In this document: positions 25,403 through 33,855 of the stretch, piece by piece
Position numbering within the stretch: position 1 is the stretch's first letter
How the letters are laid out: each line of letters starts with the position of its first letter
Assembly (NCBI GenBank): GCA_017307355.1
Contig: JAFKFG010000034.1
Coordinates: 1 to 35,581, forward strand
Source of the DNA: Alphaproteobacteria bacterium
GTDB taxonomy: Bacteria; Pseudomonadota; Alphaproteobacteria; Micropepsales; Micropepsaceae
Direction: 5' to 3'
Length of the DNA stretch: 35,581 bases
Position numbers and translations under genes: made by a program
Notes under the pieces: generated by a model
What the model was told of the DNA's origin: nothing
Database searches by the model: none
What the model saw: only the letters and a program-made list of their open reading frames with translations

Positions 25403-25729
25403 ATGTCCGAGTCCCTGCAAGTTCAGTTGAAAAAAGGCGTTTTGGAGATGTGCGTGCTGGCACTGCTCTCCAAGGGGGACAATTACGCCTATGAGATCGC
25501 GTCCCAGATGGCCGATGCCGTGGGCATGGGCGAAGGCACGATCTATCCGCTGATGCGGCGGATGCAGAATGACGATCTGGTCTCGACCTATCTGCAGGAA
25601 TCCGCCAGCGGGCCGCCGCGCAAATATTATAAACTCACAAAGGCGGGCGCCGCCGCTCTCAAGGCGCAGCGCGCCGATTGGGATGCGTTCGAAGCAGCCG
25701 TCGCCAAGATCCTGGGAGACGTGTCATGA
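25403..25729 (+). CDS. PadR-family transcriptional regulator
   Basis: This 108-aa winged-helix regulator has the PadR N-terminal fold: LKKGVLEMCVLALLSKGDNYAYEIASQM, then the recognition region GEGTIYPLMRRMQNDDLV, and the wing PPRKYYKLTKAGAAAL. It is a short form, with only a brief C-terminal helix for dimerisation. The ATG at 25403 is preferred over the one at 25385 because the latter lies inside the operator and upstream of the predicted -10. Its stop overlaps the next start (ATGA), so it is coupled to the DUF1700 gene. PadR-DUF1700-DUF2807/4097 operons occur in many bacteria and are thought to respond to envelope conditions. Confidence 0.92.
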   Translation: MSESLQVQLKKGVLEMCVLALLSKGDNYAYEIASQMADAVGMGEGTIYPLMRRMQNDDLVSTYLQESASGPPRKYYKLTKAGAAALKAQRADWDAFEAAVAKILGDVS

Positions 25730-26331
25730 ACCGCGCCATGTTCCTCTCCGAATTGCGCATGGGCCTGTCCGGCATGCCGCAAAGCGAGATCGACGAGACG
25801 CTCGCCGATTACGAAGCCCATTTCAGCGACGGCGCCGCCGCCGGGCGCAGCGAATCCGCCATCGCCAGCGCCCTGGGCGATCCGGCGCGGCTGGCGAAGG
25901 AATTGCGGGCCGAAGCCGGATTCAAGCGCTGGGAGACCGAACGCAGCCCCGGCAGCATGGTCGGCGCGGTGATCGCGCTTCTGGGCCTGGCGACCTTGGA
26001 TCTGATTTTCCTGATCCCCTTTGTCTGCGTGGTCGGCGCCATTCTTCTCAGCATGCTGGTCACCGCCATCGCCTTGCTGTTCGGCGGCGGCGCGGTCTGG
26101 CTGTTCGCCCTGTTCCCCGGCTGGATCATGTTCGGGACCAGCGGCGTCCTGGGCAGCGGCGCGGCGCTGGCGCTGGCGGGCTTCGGCCTGATCGCCGGCG
26201 GCATCGGGTTGGGCGCGCTCACCTGGCTTCTGCTGGACATCTTCATTCGCGGCCTCGTGCAATATGCCCGGCTGCATTTCCGCCTGATCGATTCCGCTCA
26301 AACCAATTCCGCTCAAACAGGGAGAGACTGA
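25726..26331 (+). CDS. DUF1700 (HAAS-domain) membrane protein
   Basis: This protein of 201 aa begins with a helical cytoplasmic domain: FLSELRMGLSGMPQSEIDETLADYEAHF, then a segment resembling ESAIASALGDPARLAKELRAEAG. Both are typical of DUF1700 (PF08006) and the HAAS domain. About four transmembrane helices rich in Gly and Ala follow (residues 80-180). In such operons this protein is thought to work with the PadR regulator, perhaps as its membrane sensor or partner. The start overlaps the padR stop by four bases. Confidence 0.88.
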   Translation: MNRAMFLSELRMGLSGMPQSEIDETLADYEAHFSDGAAAGRSESAIASALGDPARLAKELRAEAGFKRWETERSPGSMVGAVIALLGLATLDLIFLIPFVCVVGAILLSMLVTAIALLFGGGAVWLFALFPGWIMFGTSGVLGSGAALALAGFGLIAGGIGLGALTWLLLDIFIRGLVQYARLHFRLIDSAQTNSAQTGRD

Positions 26332-26332
26332 T

Positions 26333-27277
26333 ATGCGCACCAAGCTCGCAATCATCGCCGTGTCCGGACTTGCCGTCTCCGCGGTCTGCCTGGGTGGAGC
26401 CTTCGCCGTGGGCGGCCATGCCATCGGCGATGCGGTGTTCGGCGCCGATCTGATGAATCTCGCCGATCTGCCCCGTTGCGATGCCATGGCGCAGCCCATG
26501 GCGACCGCCACCAGCCGCAGCCTCAACTGGGACGGCAATGGCGACCGCGCCGCCATCGCGCTTCCCGCCAATGTGCATTACCAGGCCGGAAGCGGCGATC
26601 AGCTGATCGTGGCGGGCGATCCCAATTTCATCGCCCATGTCCGCGTCAAGGACGGATTGGTGTCGCTGGACTGCAACGGCAATTTCCATCTCGGCAAGCA
26701 TGAACGGGTCGAAGTGACCCTGCCGGGGCGCCGCACCTTCAAGAGCTTCGCGCTTCTGGGAACCGGCGATGTGCAGCTAAGCGGCCTGTCGCAGCCGGCG
26801 GTGAAAGTGTCGATCGCCGGCTCGGGCGATCTTCAGGCCGACGGCAAGACCGACAATCTGACGGTGGATGTCAAAGGCTCCGGCGATCTGAGGCTGGGCG
26901 ACCTGGCCGCCAAGAATGTCGATGTCGATATCAAGGGCAGCGGAAAAGCCGAAGTGGCGCCGCAGGAATCCCTGAATGTGGATCTGTCGGGCTCCGGCAC
27001 CATCTATTTGCGCAGCGAGCCCAAGAAGATCGAAACCTCGATCCGCGGCAGCGGCACGATCGTGCATCCGGACGGCACGCGGCAAGGCGGCCGCAGCCAT
27101 GAACGGCATGCCCGCGCCGACGATGCGGCGATCCGCGCCGCCGTTCTGGAAGCGCTGGAAAATGACCGCAACGCCGACAACGACACGGACCGCGACGAAA
27201 TGGACCGCGCCAAGGATCGGCTGAAGGCCCGCATCCGTGCCCGGATTGCCCACGAACTGGACCAGGAGAATCTCTGA
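26333..27277 (+). CDS. DUF2807/GIN-domain exported protein (first paralog)
   Basis: This 314-aa protein has an N-terminal signal peptide or anchor (LAIIAVSGLAVSAVCLGGAFA). A right-handed beta-helix-like repeat region (about 80-260) carries recurring G(S/T)G turns: GTGDVQL, GSGDLQA, GSGDLRL, GSGKAEV, GSGTIYL. This is the GIN/DUF2807 type of putative auto-transporter-like adhesin or envelope scaffold. The final 55 residues are a charged helix (DRNADNDTDRDEMDRAKDR). The stop overlaps the next start by one base. The location is probably periplasmic, membrane-tethered or outer-surface; function is not established. Confidence 0.87.
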   Translation: MRTKLAIIAVSGLAVSAVCLGGAFAVGGHAIGDAVFGADLMNLADLPRCDAMAQPMATATSRSLNWDGNGDRAAIALPANVHYQAGSGDQLIVAGDPNFIAHVRVKDGLVSLDCNGNFHLGKHERVEVTLPGRRTFKSFALLGTGDVQLSGLSQPAVKVSIAGSGDLQADGKTDNLTVDVKGSGDLRLGDLAAKNVDVDIKGSGKAEVAPQESLNVDLSGSGTIYLRSEPKKIETSIRGSGTIVHPDGTRQGGRSHERHARADDAAIRAAVLEALENDRNADNDTDRDEMDRAKDRLKARIRARIAHELDQENL

Positions 27278-28437
27278 TGCGCAGCAAGCTCGCAGCGATT
27301 GCAGTCACCGGTTTCGCCGTTTCCGCCATCTCGTTGGGAGGCGCCTTTGCGCTGGGCGGCCAAGCGGTCGGCAACGCCATCATGGATTTCGGCAGCTTCG
27401 GCCAGCCGAGCTGCGAGATCGGCGGACCCGAAACCAGCCGCACCCTGCCTTGGGACGGCGATGGAGACCGGGTCGCGGTGGACATGCATGCCGATGCCTA
27501 TTACCGGGCCGGCAGCGGCGACCAGCTGGTGATCAAAGGCGATCCGGGAATGGTGTCCCATGTCTATGTGCGGGACGGCGTGGTGGGGATCGATTGCCGC
27601 AACAATTTCCATTTCGGCAAAACGCCGCGCCTCGAAATCACCTTGCCGGGCCGCGCCTTCCGCACTTTCGAGCAGCGCGGCAGCGGCGCCATGCATCTGG
27701 CCGGGCTTGCCCAGCCCGACACCAAGCTTTCCATCGAAGGTTCGGGCAGCATCCAGGCGGACGCCAAGGTCGAACGCCTGACGGTGCGGGTGGCCGGCTC
27801 GGGCGATGTCACCGCCACGGGCAGCGCCGGTGCGCTGAATGTCGATCTGCAGGGATCGGGCGATGTGCGGCTGAGCGAGCTCGCCGCCAAAAGCGCCCGG
27901 GTGGCGATCGATGGCAGCGGCAATGTGGAAATCGCGCCCCAGAATGCGTCGCGCGTCGAGGTGACCGGGGAAGGTTCGGGCGATTTCGAAGCAGCCGGCG
28001 CGACCGATAACCTGACCGTGTCCGTCGAAGGCTCCGGCGACATGAAGCTGGGCCGCCTGGCCGCCGGTATCGTCAATGTGGGCATTCACGGCAGCGGCAA
28101 TGTCGAGATCGCGCCTCGCGATTCCTTGAAGGTCGAGATCGACGGGTCCGGTGACGTCACCTTGCGCAACGAGCCCAAGCAGATCCAAACCTCCATCGCC
28201 GGAAGCGGAGACATCATCCATGCCGATGGCAGGCGCCAGAGCCGGCATTCCGAACGCCATGCGCGGGCGGATGAGGATATCGGCGCCATCGTGGACCGCG
28301 CCGTGGCCAACGGCACGTCGCCCGATCCCGACGAACTGGAGCGCGCCACGGCCAAGCTGAAGGCGCGAATCCGTCATCAGGTCGCCCAGTCGCTGGCGGG
28401 AGAGAGTGATTATGCGCCGCCGCCTCCGCCGCGCTGA
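27277..28437 (+). CDS. DUF2807/GIN-domain exported protein (second, longer paralog)
   Basis: This 386-aa tandem duplicate of the preceding gene shares its signal segment (LAAIAVTGFAVSAISLGGAFA), the NFHFGKTPRLEITLPGR block, the GSG-turn repeat region and the charged C-terminus. It is 72 residues longer because a three-rung unit is duplicated internally. The pattern GSGD..L..LAA....V.I.GSGN.EIAP occurs twice here (about 195-235 and 250-290) but once in the first paralog. It overlaps the upstream stop (TGATG) and ends 43 bases before the M23 peptidase gene. Role unknown; both paralogs are probably made together. Confidence 0.87.
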   Translation: MRSKLAAIAVTGFAVSAISLGGAFALGGQAVGNAIMDFGSFGQPSCEIGGPETSRTLPWDGDGDRVAVDMHADAYYRAGSGDQLVIKGDPGMVSHVYVRDGVVGIDCRNNFHFGKTPRLEITLPGRAFRTFEQRGSGAMHLAGLAQPDTKLSIEGSGSIQADAKVERLTVRVAGSGDVTATGSAGALNVDLQGSGDVRLSELAAKSARVAIDGSGNVEIAPQNASRVEVTGEGSGDFEAAGATDNLTVSVEGSGDMKLGRLAAGIVNVGIHGSGNVEIAPRDSLKVEIDGSGDVTLRNEPKQIQTSIAGSGDIIHADGRRQSRHSERHARADEDIGAIVDRAVANGTSPDPDELERATAKLKARIRHQVAQSLAGESDYAPPPPPR

Positions 28438-28480
28438 CGGGATTTGAACGCGACACCTTCCTAACAGGATCGGGAAACCC

Positions 28481-29560
28481 ATGAGTCCTTTAAAGGCCGC
28501 CGCAATCGCCGGCCTGCTGATGACGGCTGCCGGCGCGGCGGCGGCCCAGACGGTGACAATCCTTCCGCAGCGGCCCTATCTGGAGCCGGGCGGTGCCGGA
28601 ACCAGCGCCAATTTCGACATCCTGGTCCGCAACGACGGTAATACGCCGATGGAGGTGTCGAGCCTCAGCGTTACGATCGCCGACGCGTCGGGCCGCGAGG
28701 TGCTGGAGCGTCGCGTGGACGGCAATGGCGTCGCGCCCTCAGTGAAGACCTTGGCATTGGCGCCCCTGAAGCCGGGCGAGGCGCGGCTGGTGTTCAATCC
28801 ATTTCCGGTCATCCCCGCCGACATCGCGGCAAAGGCGGTGCGGGTCGAAGTCGAGCTGTCGCCGCACGACCGCAAAGGCGCCGCGGTCAGGGGCGCGGCA
28901 AAGGCCGAATTTCGCGCGCCGCCGGCGCTGGCGCTGATGCTGCCGCTCGCCGGCAAGGTCTGGGTCTGGGACGGTCACGATCTTCTGGCCCATCACCGGC
29001 GCTGGGATTACAGCAATCCCGACATTGCGGGCTTCGGCTTCTCCAGCAACGCCATGCGCTATTCCTATGATCTGGTCCGCGTGGATGGCGAGGGCCGCCG
29101 GGTGATCGGCGATGCGGCGCGCAACGAAAACCATCTGAGCTTCGGCTTGCCGGTTCGCGCGCCCGCCGCCGGAACGGTGGTCGAAATCGAAAACGGCCAG
29201 ACCGATGACGGCAAATTCGATCCCGCGACCTTCCGGGATCATCCGAATTTAATGCTGGGCAACCATGTGGTCATTCGCCATGGTGAGGGGCTCTTCAGCA
29301 TTCTCGGCCACTTGAAGCAGGGCAGCGTCACGGTGAAGGCGGGCGATGTGGTGAAGGCCGGCCAGACGGTCGCCGCTGTCGGCAATTCCGGAACCTCGAT
29401 GTTCCCGCACCTGCATTATCAGCTGATGAACGGCCCCACTTTCGCGTCGGAAGGCGTGCCCAGCGCCTTCACGGGCCTGACGCGCCTGCGCGGCGATGCG
29501 CGCGCGCCCTTGCCGGGCGGAGCGATCGACAGCGGCGATGTGGTCGAGAGCCGGAATTAA
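28481..29560 (+). CDS. M23-family metallopeptidase (LytM/peptidoglycan hydrolase type), secreted
   Basis: This 359-aa protein begins with a signal peptide (LLMTAAGAAAAQ). An N-terminal beta-sandwich-like domain (about 25-150) may bind or position substrate. The peptidase domain has the zinc ligands HRRWD near residue 171 and HLH at 310-312, with GNHVVIRHGEGLFSILGHL between them. The canonical HxGxD is altered, but the His and Asp remain, so activity is plausible. The likely target is peptidoglycan cross-bridges in the periplasm. It follows the GIN-domain genes on the same strand and might be read with them. It converges on the decarboxylase gene, with only five bases between the stops. Confidence 0.85.
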   Translation: MSPLKAAAIAGLLMTAAGAAAAQTVTILPQRPYLEPGGAGTSANFDILVRNDGNTPMEVSSLSVTIADASGREVLERRVDGNGVAPSVKTLALAPLKPGEARLVFNPFPVIPADIAAKAVRVEVELSPHDRKGAAVRGAAKAEFRAPPALALMLPLAGKVWVWDGHDLLAHHRRWDYSNPDIAGFGFSSNAMRYSYDLVRVDGEGRRVIGDAARNENHLSFGLPVRAPAAGTVVEIENGQTDDGKFDPATFRDHPNLMLGNHVVIRHGEGLFSILGHLKQGSVTVKAGDVVKAGQTVAAVGNSGTSMFPHLHYQLMNGPTFASEGVPSAFTGLTRLRGDARAPLPGGAIDSGDVVESRN

Positions 29561-29565
29561 GCGGC

Positions 29566-30735
29566 CTAGTCGTCGATAATCGCCCAGCTGTCCGGGTAAT
29601 AGCCGTTGAACGGCGAGCGGGACGACACGGTATAGGCGCCCATCGCGTCGAACAGCACGAAATCATTCTTGGCGATGGTGTCGGGCAGCATCTGGGGACG
29701 CGGCAGCACGTCGGCGGAATCGCAAGTGGGGCCGAAGGCGCGGAACGGCCGTTTTTCGCCCGACAACAGCTTGGCGTTGCCTTTGCCGTCCAGGGTGATG
29801 GCGGAGGCCGGATAATTCTCGTCGAAGCCGGCAAAGCGCTGTTCGTCGAAGCTGCCATAGATGCCGTCATTCAAGTAAAGCCGGTCGCCGCGGCGCATCA
29901 CCACCTGAGTCACCAGCGAGATGCCATGGGCCACCAGGGCGCGGCCGGGCTCGCACATGATGTTGAGGTTCGGCGTGCCCAGGTTCGACAGGGCTTCCTT
30001 GATCATGTCGAAATACCAGTGGGAAGGCGGCGGCTCCTCGCCCGCATAGGCGGCGGGGAAACCGCCCCCGATATCCAAGGCCGCGATCTGCACGCCGGAA
30101 AGATTGATGGTGCGCTGGGCGATCTCGATGGCCTGGGCGTAGGAGAAGGGCGACAGGCATTGCGAGCCCACATGGAAGGTCAGGCAGGGCTGGGCGCCCG
30201 CCGTCTTCACCCGCTTCAGGAGCTTGGCGGCTTCTTCGGGCAGGCAGCCATATTTGCTGGACATTTCCAGGAGCGCGCCGCCCAGCTGCGCCACCAGCCG
30301 CACAAAGACGCGCAGCTTCTTGGGATTGCCGGTTTCGGCGAGAAGCTTGTCGAGCTCGGATTGGCTGTCGACCACGAAATCCGTCACGCCATGTTGTTCG
30401 AACGCCGCCTTGGCCTGCCCGGCCAAGCGCACCGGCGCCATGAAATGGCAGATGGCCGAAGGGGCGATGGCCTTGATGATCTCGATCTCGCCCAGCGAGG
30501 CGGTGTCGAAATGGCGGATGCCCGCCTTCCACAATTGATCGATCACGATGGGATGCGGATTGGCCTTCACCGCATACAGCACGTCGCCGGGAAATCCGTC
30601 CAGGAACAGCTTCGCCGCGGCGGCGAATTTCTTCGGCCGCACCAGATACAGCGGTTCGCTGGGCTTGAGGCTTTCGATCGCCTTGGCCGCCGTGGCGTAG
30701 CGGGGCAGCGTGTCGAAACGGGCGGGAGCGTTCAT
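29566..30735 (-). CDS. Ornithine/lysine decarboxylase, fold-III PLP type
   Basis: This 389-aa alanine-racemase-fold decarboxylase makes putrescine (or cadaverine) from ornithine (or lysine). The PLP lysine is K57 in YAVKANP. Further family motifs are HVGSQ, DIGGGFP, EPGR (phosphate binding), and FGPTCDSADVL, where Cys and Asp complete the active site across the dimer. Its length is typical of eukaryote-like bacterial ODCs rather than the large fold-I enzymes. Substrate preference cannot be read with certainty. It is transcribed alone; no antizyme-like or polyamine transport gene is adjacent. Confidence 0.93.
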   Translation of the reverse strand: MNAPARFDTLPRYATAAKAIESLKPSEPLYLVRPKKFAAAAKLFLDGFPGDVLYAVKANPHPIVIDQLWKAGIRHFDTASLGEIEIIKAIAPSAICHFMAPVRLAGQAKAAFEQHGVTDFVVDSQSELDKLLAETGNPKKLRVFVRLVAQLGGALLEMSSKYGCLPEEAAKLLKRVKTAGAQPCLTFHVGSQCLSPFSYAQAIEIAQRTINLSGVQIAALDIGGGFPAAYAGEEPPPSHWYFDMIKEALSNLGTPNLNIMCEPGRALVAHGISLVTQVVMRRGDRLYLNDGIYGSFDEQRFAGFDENYPASAITLDGKGNAKLLSGEKRPFRAFGPTCDSADVLPRPQMLPDTIAKNDFVLFDAMGAYTVSSRSPFNGYYPDSWAIIDD

Positions 30736-30797
30736 CGCCGGGGCATCCTGAATTCAGCAGGCGCCTCTTTGAGCCAAGCCACGTGTCCTGACAAGAA

Positions 30798-30829
30798 AAA
30801 AAGGGCCCCGCGTGCCGCGAGGCCCTTTG
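30798..30829 (-). terminator. Rho-independent terminator of the LTxxQ-protein gene
   Basis: On the minus strand AGGGCC and GGCCCT pair, with CGCGG/CCGCG inside, followed by a run of seven T. It lies about 45 bases beyond the stop codon at 30871 and upstream of the decarboxylase gene, so it separates the two transcription units. Confidence 0.8.
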
Positions 30830-30870
30830 TGTAATCTTCATGACATCCGCGATGCCGGATACAGCTGTGA

Positions 30871-31569
30871 TTACAGAGGCGGCGGGGGCGGCGGATGATC
30901 GCCCGGTTCCATCGGCCCAGAGCGCATATCAGGGCGCATATCAGGACGCATGTCGGGACGCATCATGCCGCGGCCCATGAAGCCGCGATCCATCCCGCCG
31001 CCGGCCATCATGCGGTGGCCGCCGGAAAATGCTTCGCGCTGCTTGGGCGTCAGCGCGTCATAGAGCGCGGCCAGCGCCGGGCGTTCGGCGTCGAGATCGG
31101 CGAGGCGCTTTTTCAGCATGTCCTGCTCGCGGCTGATGCGCTCGACCGGCGTGGAGGCCCGGCGGTCGAGGCGCGTGACATTCTGGCCGCAATCGGCGGC
31201 GCGCTTCTTGGCGATGTCGAGCTTGACCCCTTTCCAGCGCGCGAAGAGCGGCTGTTCGGATGAAGTGAGACTGAGGCGCGCTTCCAGATATCCCATCCGG
31301 CCGGCTTCGCGGGCATACCGGTCTTCGCACATCTGTTTGAACGCGGCCGTCATCTCGACGGCCGACGGCATGCGCATGTTGCGGTCGGCGGAGGGGGCGG
31401 GCGCGTTCTCGGCCAGCATGGTGCCGGGCGCCACCAGCGCCATCATCACCGGCTTGCGGGCATCGGCCCGGGCGGCGGTCTGCGCCGTTGCATTGGTGGC
31501 GATCAAGGTCACGGTGGCGGCGCCGCACAGCGCCAGCGAGGCAAGCGTGGGGATAAGGGCTTTGCGCAT
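30871..31569 (-). CDS. LTxxQ-motif (Spy/CpxP-like) periplasmic protein
   Basis: This 232-aa exported protein begins MRKALIPTLASLALCGAATV, a signal peptide. The mature part is helical, with a Spy/CpxP-like core: ARLSLTSSEQPLFARWKGVKLDIAKKR and, near the end, LYDALTPKQREAF, the second LTxxQ-type motif. Members are periplasmic chaperones or metal and envelope-stress sensors. The tail is unusual: Met/Gly/Arg-rich with RPDM repeated three times, then a run of prolines. The Met-rich tail could bind copper or silver, which is inference. AGGACGG about eight bases upstream supports the ATG at 31569. Confidence 0.75.
   Translation of the reverse strand: MRKALIPTLASLALCGAATVTLIATNATAQTAARADARKPVMMALVAPGTMLAENAPAPSADRNMRMPSAVEMTAAFKQMCEDRYAREAGRMGYLEARLSLTSSEQPLFARWKGVKLDIAKKRAADCGQNVTRLDRRASTPVERISREQDMLKKRLADLDAERPALAALYDALTPKQREAFSGGHRMMAGGGMDRGFMGRGMMRPDMRPDMRPDMRSGPMEPGDHPPPPPPL
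30922..30966. repeat. 12-bp tandem repeat encoding RPDM units
   Basis: The unit GCGCATATCAGG and close variants repeats about three and a half times in frame, encoding Met-Arg-Pro-Asp units in the tail of the LTxxQ protein. Such repeats can change in number by slippage. Confidence 0.7.
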
Positions 31570-31724
31570 GGAAAATCCGTCCTGAAAATGCGGAGGCAAT
31601 CTACAGGCGCGGCGCGGCCGACGCCGCTGAACAAATGGGGCGCCGCATGAAATTTTCGCCATTCATGCTGCGTTCAGGTTCGCTAAGGTTTGTTCGGATT
31701 GTTGCGGATTGTACGCGGCCGCCG

Positions 31725-32213
31725 TCAGGCGGAGGCGCGCAGCTGGCGTATGGTTTTGCGCCCGTCGGCGGACGGCTGATAGACGTTGGCGATCTCGTTC
31801 AGCGCGCGATGAAGCGTGTCGGGCGTGAAGCCCTCCGCCACCTCCCAGGCATCGAAGCCCACGCGGTGCTGATGGGCGATCTGGTCGTACAGAAAATCGC
31901 CCACCGCGCGCACCTGGCCTTTGAAGCCCAGGCGCGTGCGCAGCTGTCGCGCCCAGGAAAAGGCGCGGCCGTCGCGGAATTTGGGAAATTCCAGCGCCAC
32001 CAGGGAAAGACGCTCCACATCCTCGCCCAAGAGTTCGGGCGGCTGGTCGGATTTCAGGCGCACGCCGATGGGCGCGTTGCGGGCAATCAACGCATCGCGT
32101 TCTTTCTGGAAGCGGGCGAGGGACACCAATACCGCGCCATTCGGCAGGGGCATGTCGTCCGCAAGCGGCGCGAAGGCGTCGTCCTGAAAGCCGTCAACCG
32201 TTATAAGCGGCAT
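31725..32213 (-). CDS. DUF934 family protein (sulfite-reduction operon)
   Basis: This 162-aa soluble protein of the DUF934 family (PF06073) has RNAPIGVRLKSDQPPELLGEDVERLSLVALEFPKF, then GRAFSWARQLRTRLGFKGQVRAVGDFLYDQI. The family is almost always encoded next to CysI- or CysH-type sulfate assimilation genes, and its biochemical role is unknown. The start lies inside the cysI gene (20-base overlap), so it is translationally coupled. It is the last gene of the operon visible here; no cysH follows within the window, where the next gene is the LTxxQ protein. Confidence 0.9.
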   Translation of the reverse strand: MPLITVDGFQDDAFAPLADDMPLPNGAVLVSLARFQKERDALIARNAPIGVRLKSDQPPELLGEDVERLSLVALEFPKFRDGRAFSWARQLRTRLGFKGQVRAVGDFLYDQIAHQHRVGFDAWEVAEGFTPDTLHRALNEIANVYQPSADGRKTIRQLRASA

Positions 32214-33855
32214 TCATCTGTTCCTGATAGGCGATGTTCTTGAACGGCTCCATGCCGAGCCGGCGATAGGTATCCAGGAAACGCTCGCCGGGCGCGCGCT
32301 CCCGCAAATAAAGGCCCACCACCCGCTCCACCGCGTCGGCGATCTCATGGATGGCGAAGCCCGGTCCCATGATCTGGCCGATGCTGGCATCTTCGGCGCC
32401 CGAACCGCCCAAGAGCAGCTGGTAGAATTCCACGCCTTTCTTGTCGACGCCCAGAATGCCGATATGGCCGGCGTGATGATGGCCGCAGGCATTGATGCAG
32501 CCGGAAATCTTGATCTTGAGCTCGCCGATATCCTGCTGGCGCTTCAGATCGGCGAAGCGCCTGGCGATGTCCTGGGCCACGGGGATCGAACGGGCATTGG
32601 CGAGGTCGCAATAATCCAGTCCCGGGCAAGCGATGATGTCGGTGATCAGCCCGGCATTGGGCGCGGCCAGATCCAACTCCTGCAGCCGCGCGAAGATGGC
32701 GGGCAGGTCTTTCTGGCGGACATGCGGCAGCACCAGATTCTGCTCATGGCTGACGCGGATTTCCGGAATCGCGAATACGTCCATCAGGTCGGCCAGCGCA
32801 TCCATCTGGTCGGCGCTGGCATCGCCGGGCACCTGGCCGATGGTCTTCAGCGAGATGGTGGCGATGGCATAGCCGGGCGCGCGGTGCGGATGGACATTGG
32901 TTTTCTTCCAATTCTCGAAATCGGCGCTGCCAGACGGCATGGCATCGGCCAGTGTTTCGAACGCGGGCGGCGCGAAATAGGCGGCAATCCGCTCCAGCTC
33001 TTCGGCGGGCAGTTGCAGACTGCCCATGCGCTTGATCTCGTCGAATTCGCGGGCGACGCGGGCGCGCATTTCCTCCACGCCGATGGCGTTGACCAGGATC
33101 TTGATGCGCTGCTTGTGGATATTGTCGCGGCGGCTGTCCTGGTTATAGACCCGCAGTACCGCTTCCAGATAGGCGAGAATGTCTTCGCGTTCGACGAACT
33201 CCGACATCACTTGCGCGATGTAGGGTGTGCGTCCCATGCCGCCGCCCGCCAGCACCTTGTAGCCCACGCGGCCTTGCGCGTTGCGGACGATCTCCACCGC
33301 CATGTCGTGATAGAGCAGCGCGGCACGGTCGTGCGGCGAGGCGCCCACCGCGATCTTGAACTTACGGGCGAGGAAAACGAATTCGGGATGCAGGCTCGAC
33401 CATTGCCGGATGATCTCGGCCAAGGGCCTCGGATCTTCGATCTCTTCCGGGGTGGCGCCCGCGAACTGGTCGGCGGTGACATTGCGGATGCAATTGCCGG
33501 AAGTCTGGATGCAATGCATCTCCACTTCCGCCAGCTCGGCCAGGATGTCGGGGACATCGACCAGCCTGATCCAATTGTATTGGATGTTGGTGCGGGTGGT
33601 GAAATGGCCGAAGCCCTTGTCGTATTTGCGGGCGATATGCGCCAGCTTGCGCAGCTGGCGTCCGGCCAGGGTGCCGTAGGGCACGGCCACGCGCAGCATA
33701 TAGGCGTGCAGCTGCAGATAGAGGCCGTTCATCAGCCTGAGCGGCTTGAACTGATCCTCGGTCAAGGCGCCCGACAGGCGGCGTTCGACCTGGTGGCGGA
33801 ATTGTTCGGTCCGCTCCGCCACGAAGCGGGCGTCGAATTCGTCATACCTATACAT
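32194..33855 (-). CDS. cysI: Sulfite reductase hemoprotein (nitrite/sulfite reductase family)
   Basis: This 553-aa siroheme-[4Fe-4S] enzyme reduces sulfite to sulfide in sulfur assimilation. The duplicated ferredoxin-like and siroheme domains are present. TTRTNIQYNW and QTSGNCIRN shape the siroheme pocket. The cluster cysteines appear as CPGLDYC (about 410 and 416) and CINAC (about 451 and 455). The context with DUF2849 and DUF934 favours sulfite over nitrite as substrate. It overlaps DUF2849 upstream by eight bases and DUF934 downstream by 20. No flavoprotein (CysJ) gene is adjacent, so the electron donor may be ferredoxin or encoded elsewhere. Confidence 0.94.
   Translation of the reverse strand: MYRYDEFDARFVAERTEQFRHQVERRLSGALTEDQFKPLRLMNGLYLQLHAYMLRVAVPYGTLAGRQLRKLAHIARKYDKGFGHFTTRTNIQYNWIRLVDVPDILAELAEVEMHCIQTSGNCIRNVTADQFAGATPEEIEDPRPLAEIIRQWSSLHPEFVFLARKFKIAVGASPHDRAALLYHDMAVEIVRNAQGRVGYKVLAGGGMGRTPYIAQVMSEFVEREDILAYLEAVLRVYNQDSRRDNIHKQRIKILVNAIGVEEMRARVAREFDEIKRMGSLQLPAEELERIAAYFAPPAFETLADAMPSGSADFENWKKTNVHPHRAPGYAIATISLKTIGQVPGDASADQMDALADLMDVFAIPEIRVSHEQNLVLPHVRQKDLPAIFARLQELDLAAPNAGLITDIIACPGLDYCDLANARSIPVAQDIARRFADLKRQQDIGELKIKISGCINACGHHHAGHIGILGVDKKGVEFYQLLLGGSGAEDASIGQIMGPGFAIHEIADAVERVVGLYLRERAPGERFLDTYRRLGMEPFKNIAYQEQMNAAYNG

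Noticed and set aside
30922..30966. CRISPR-like short direct repeats
   Set aside because: The 12-bp units are contiguous, in frame and within a coding region; there are no spacers and no cas genes.
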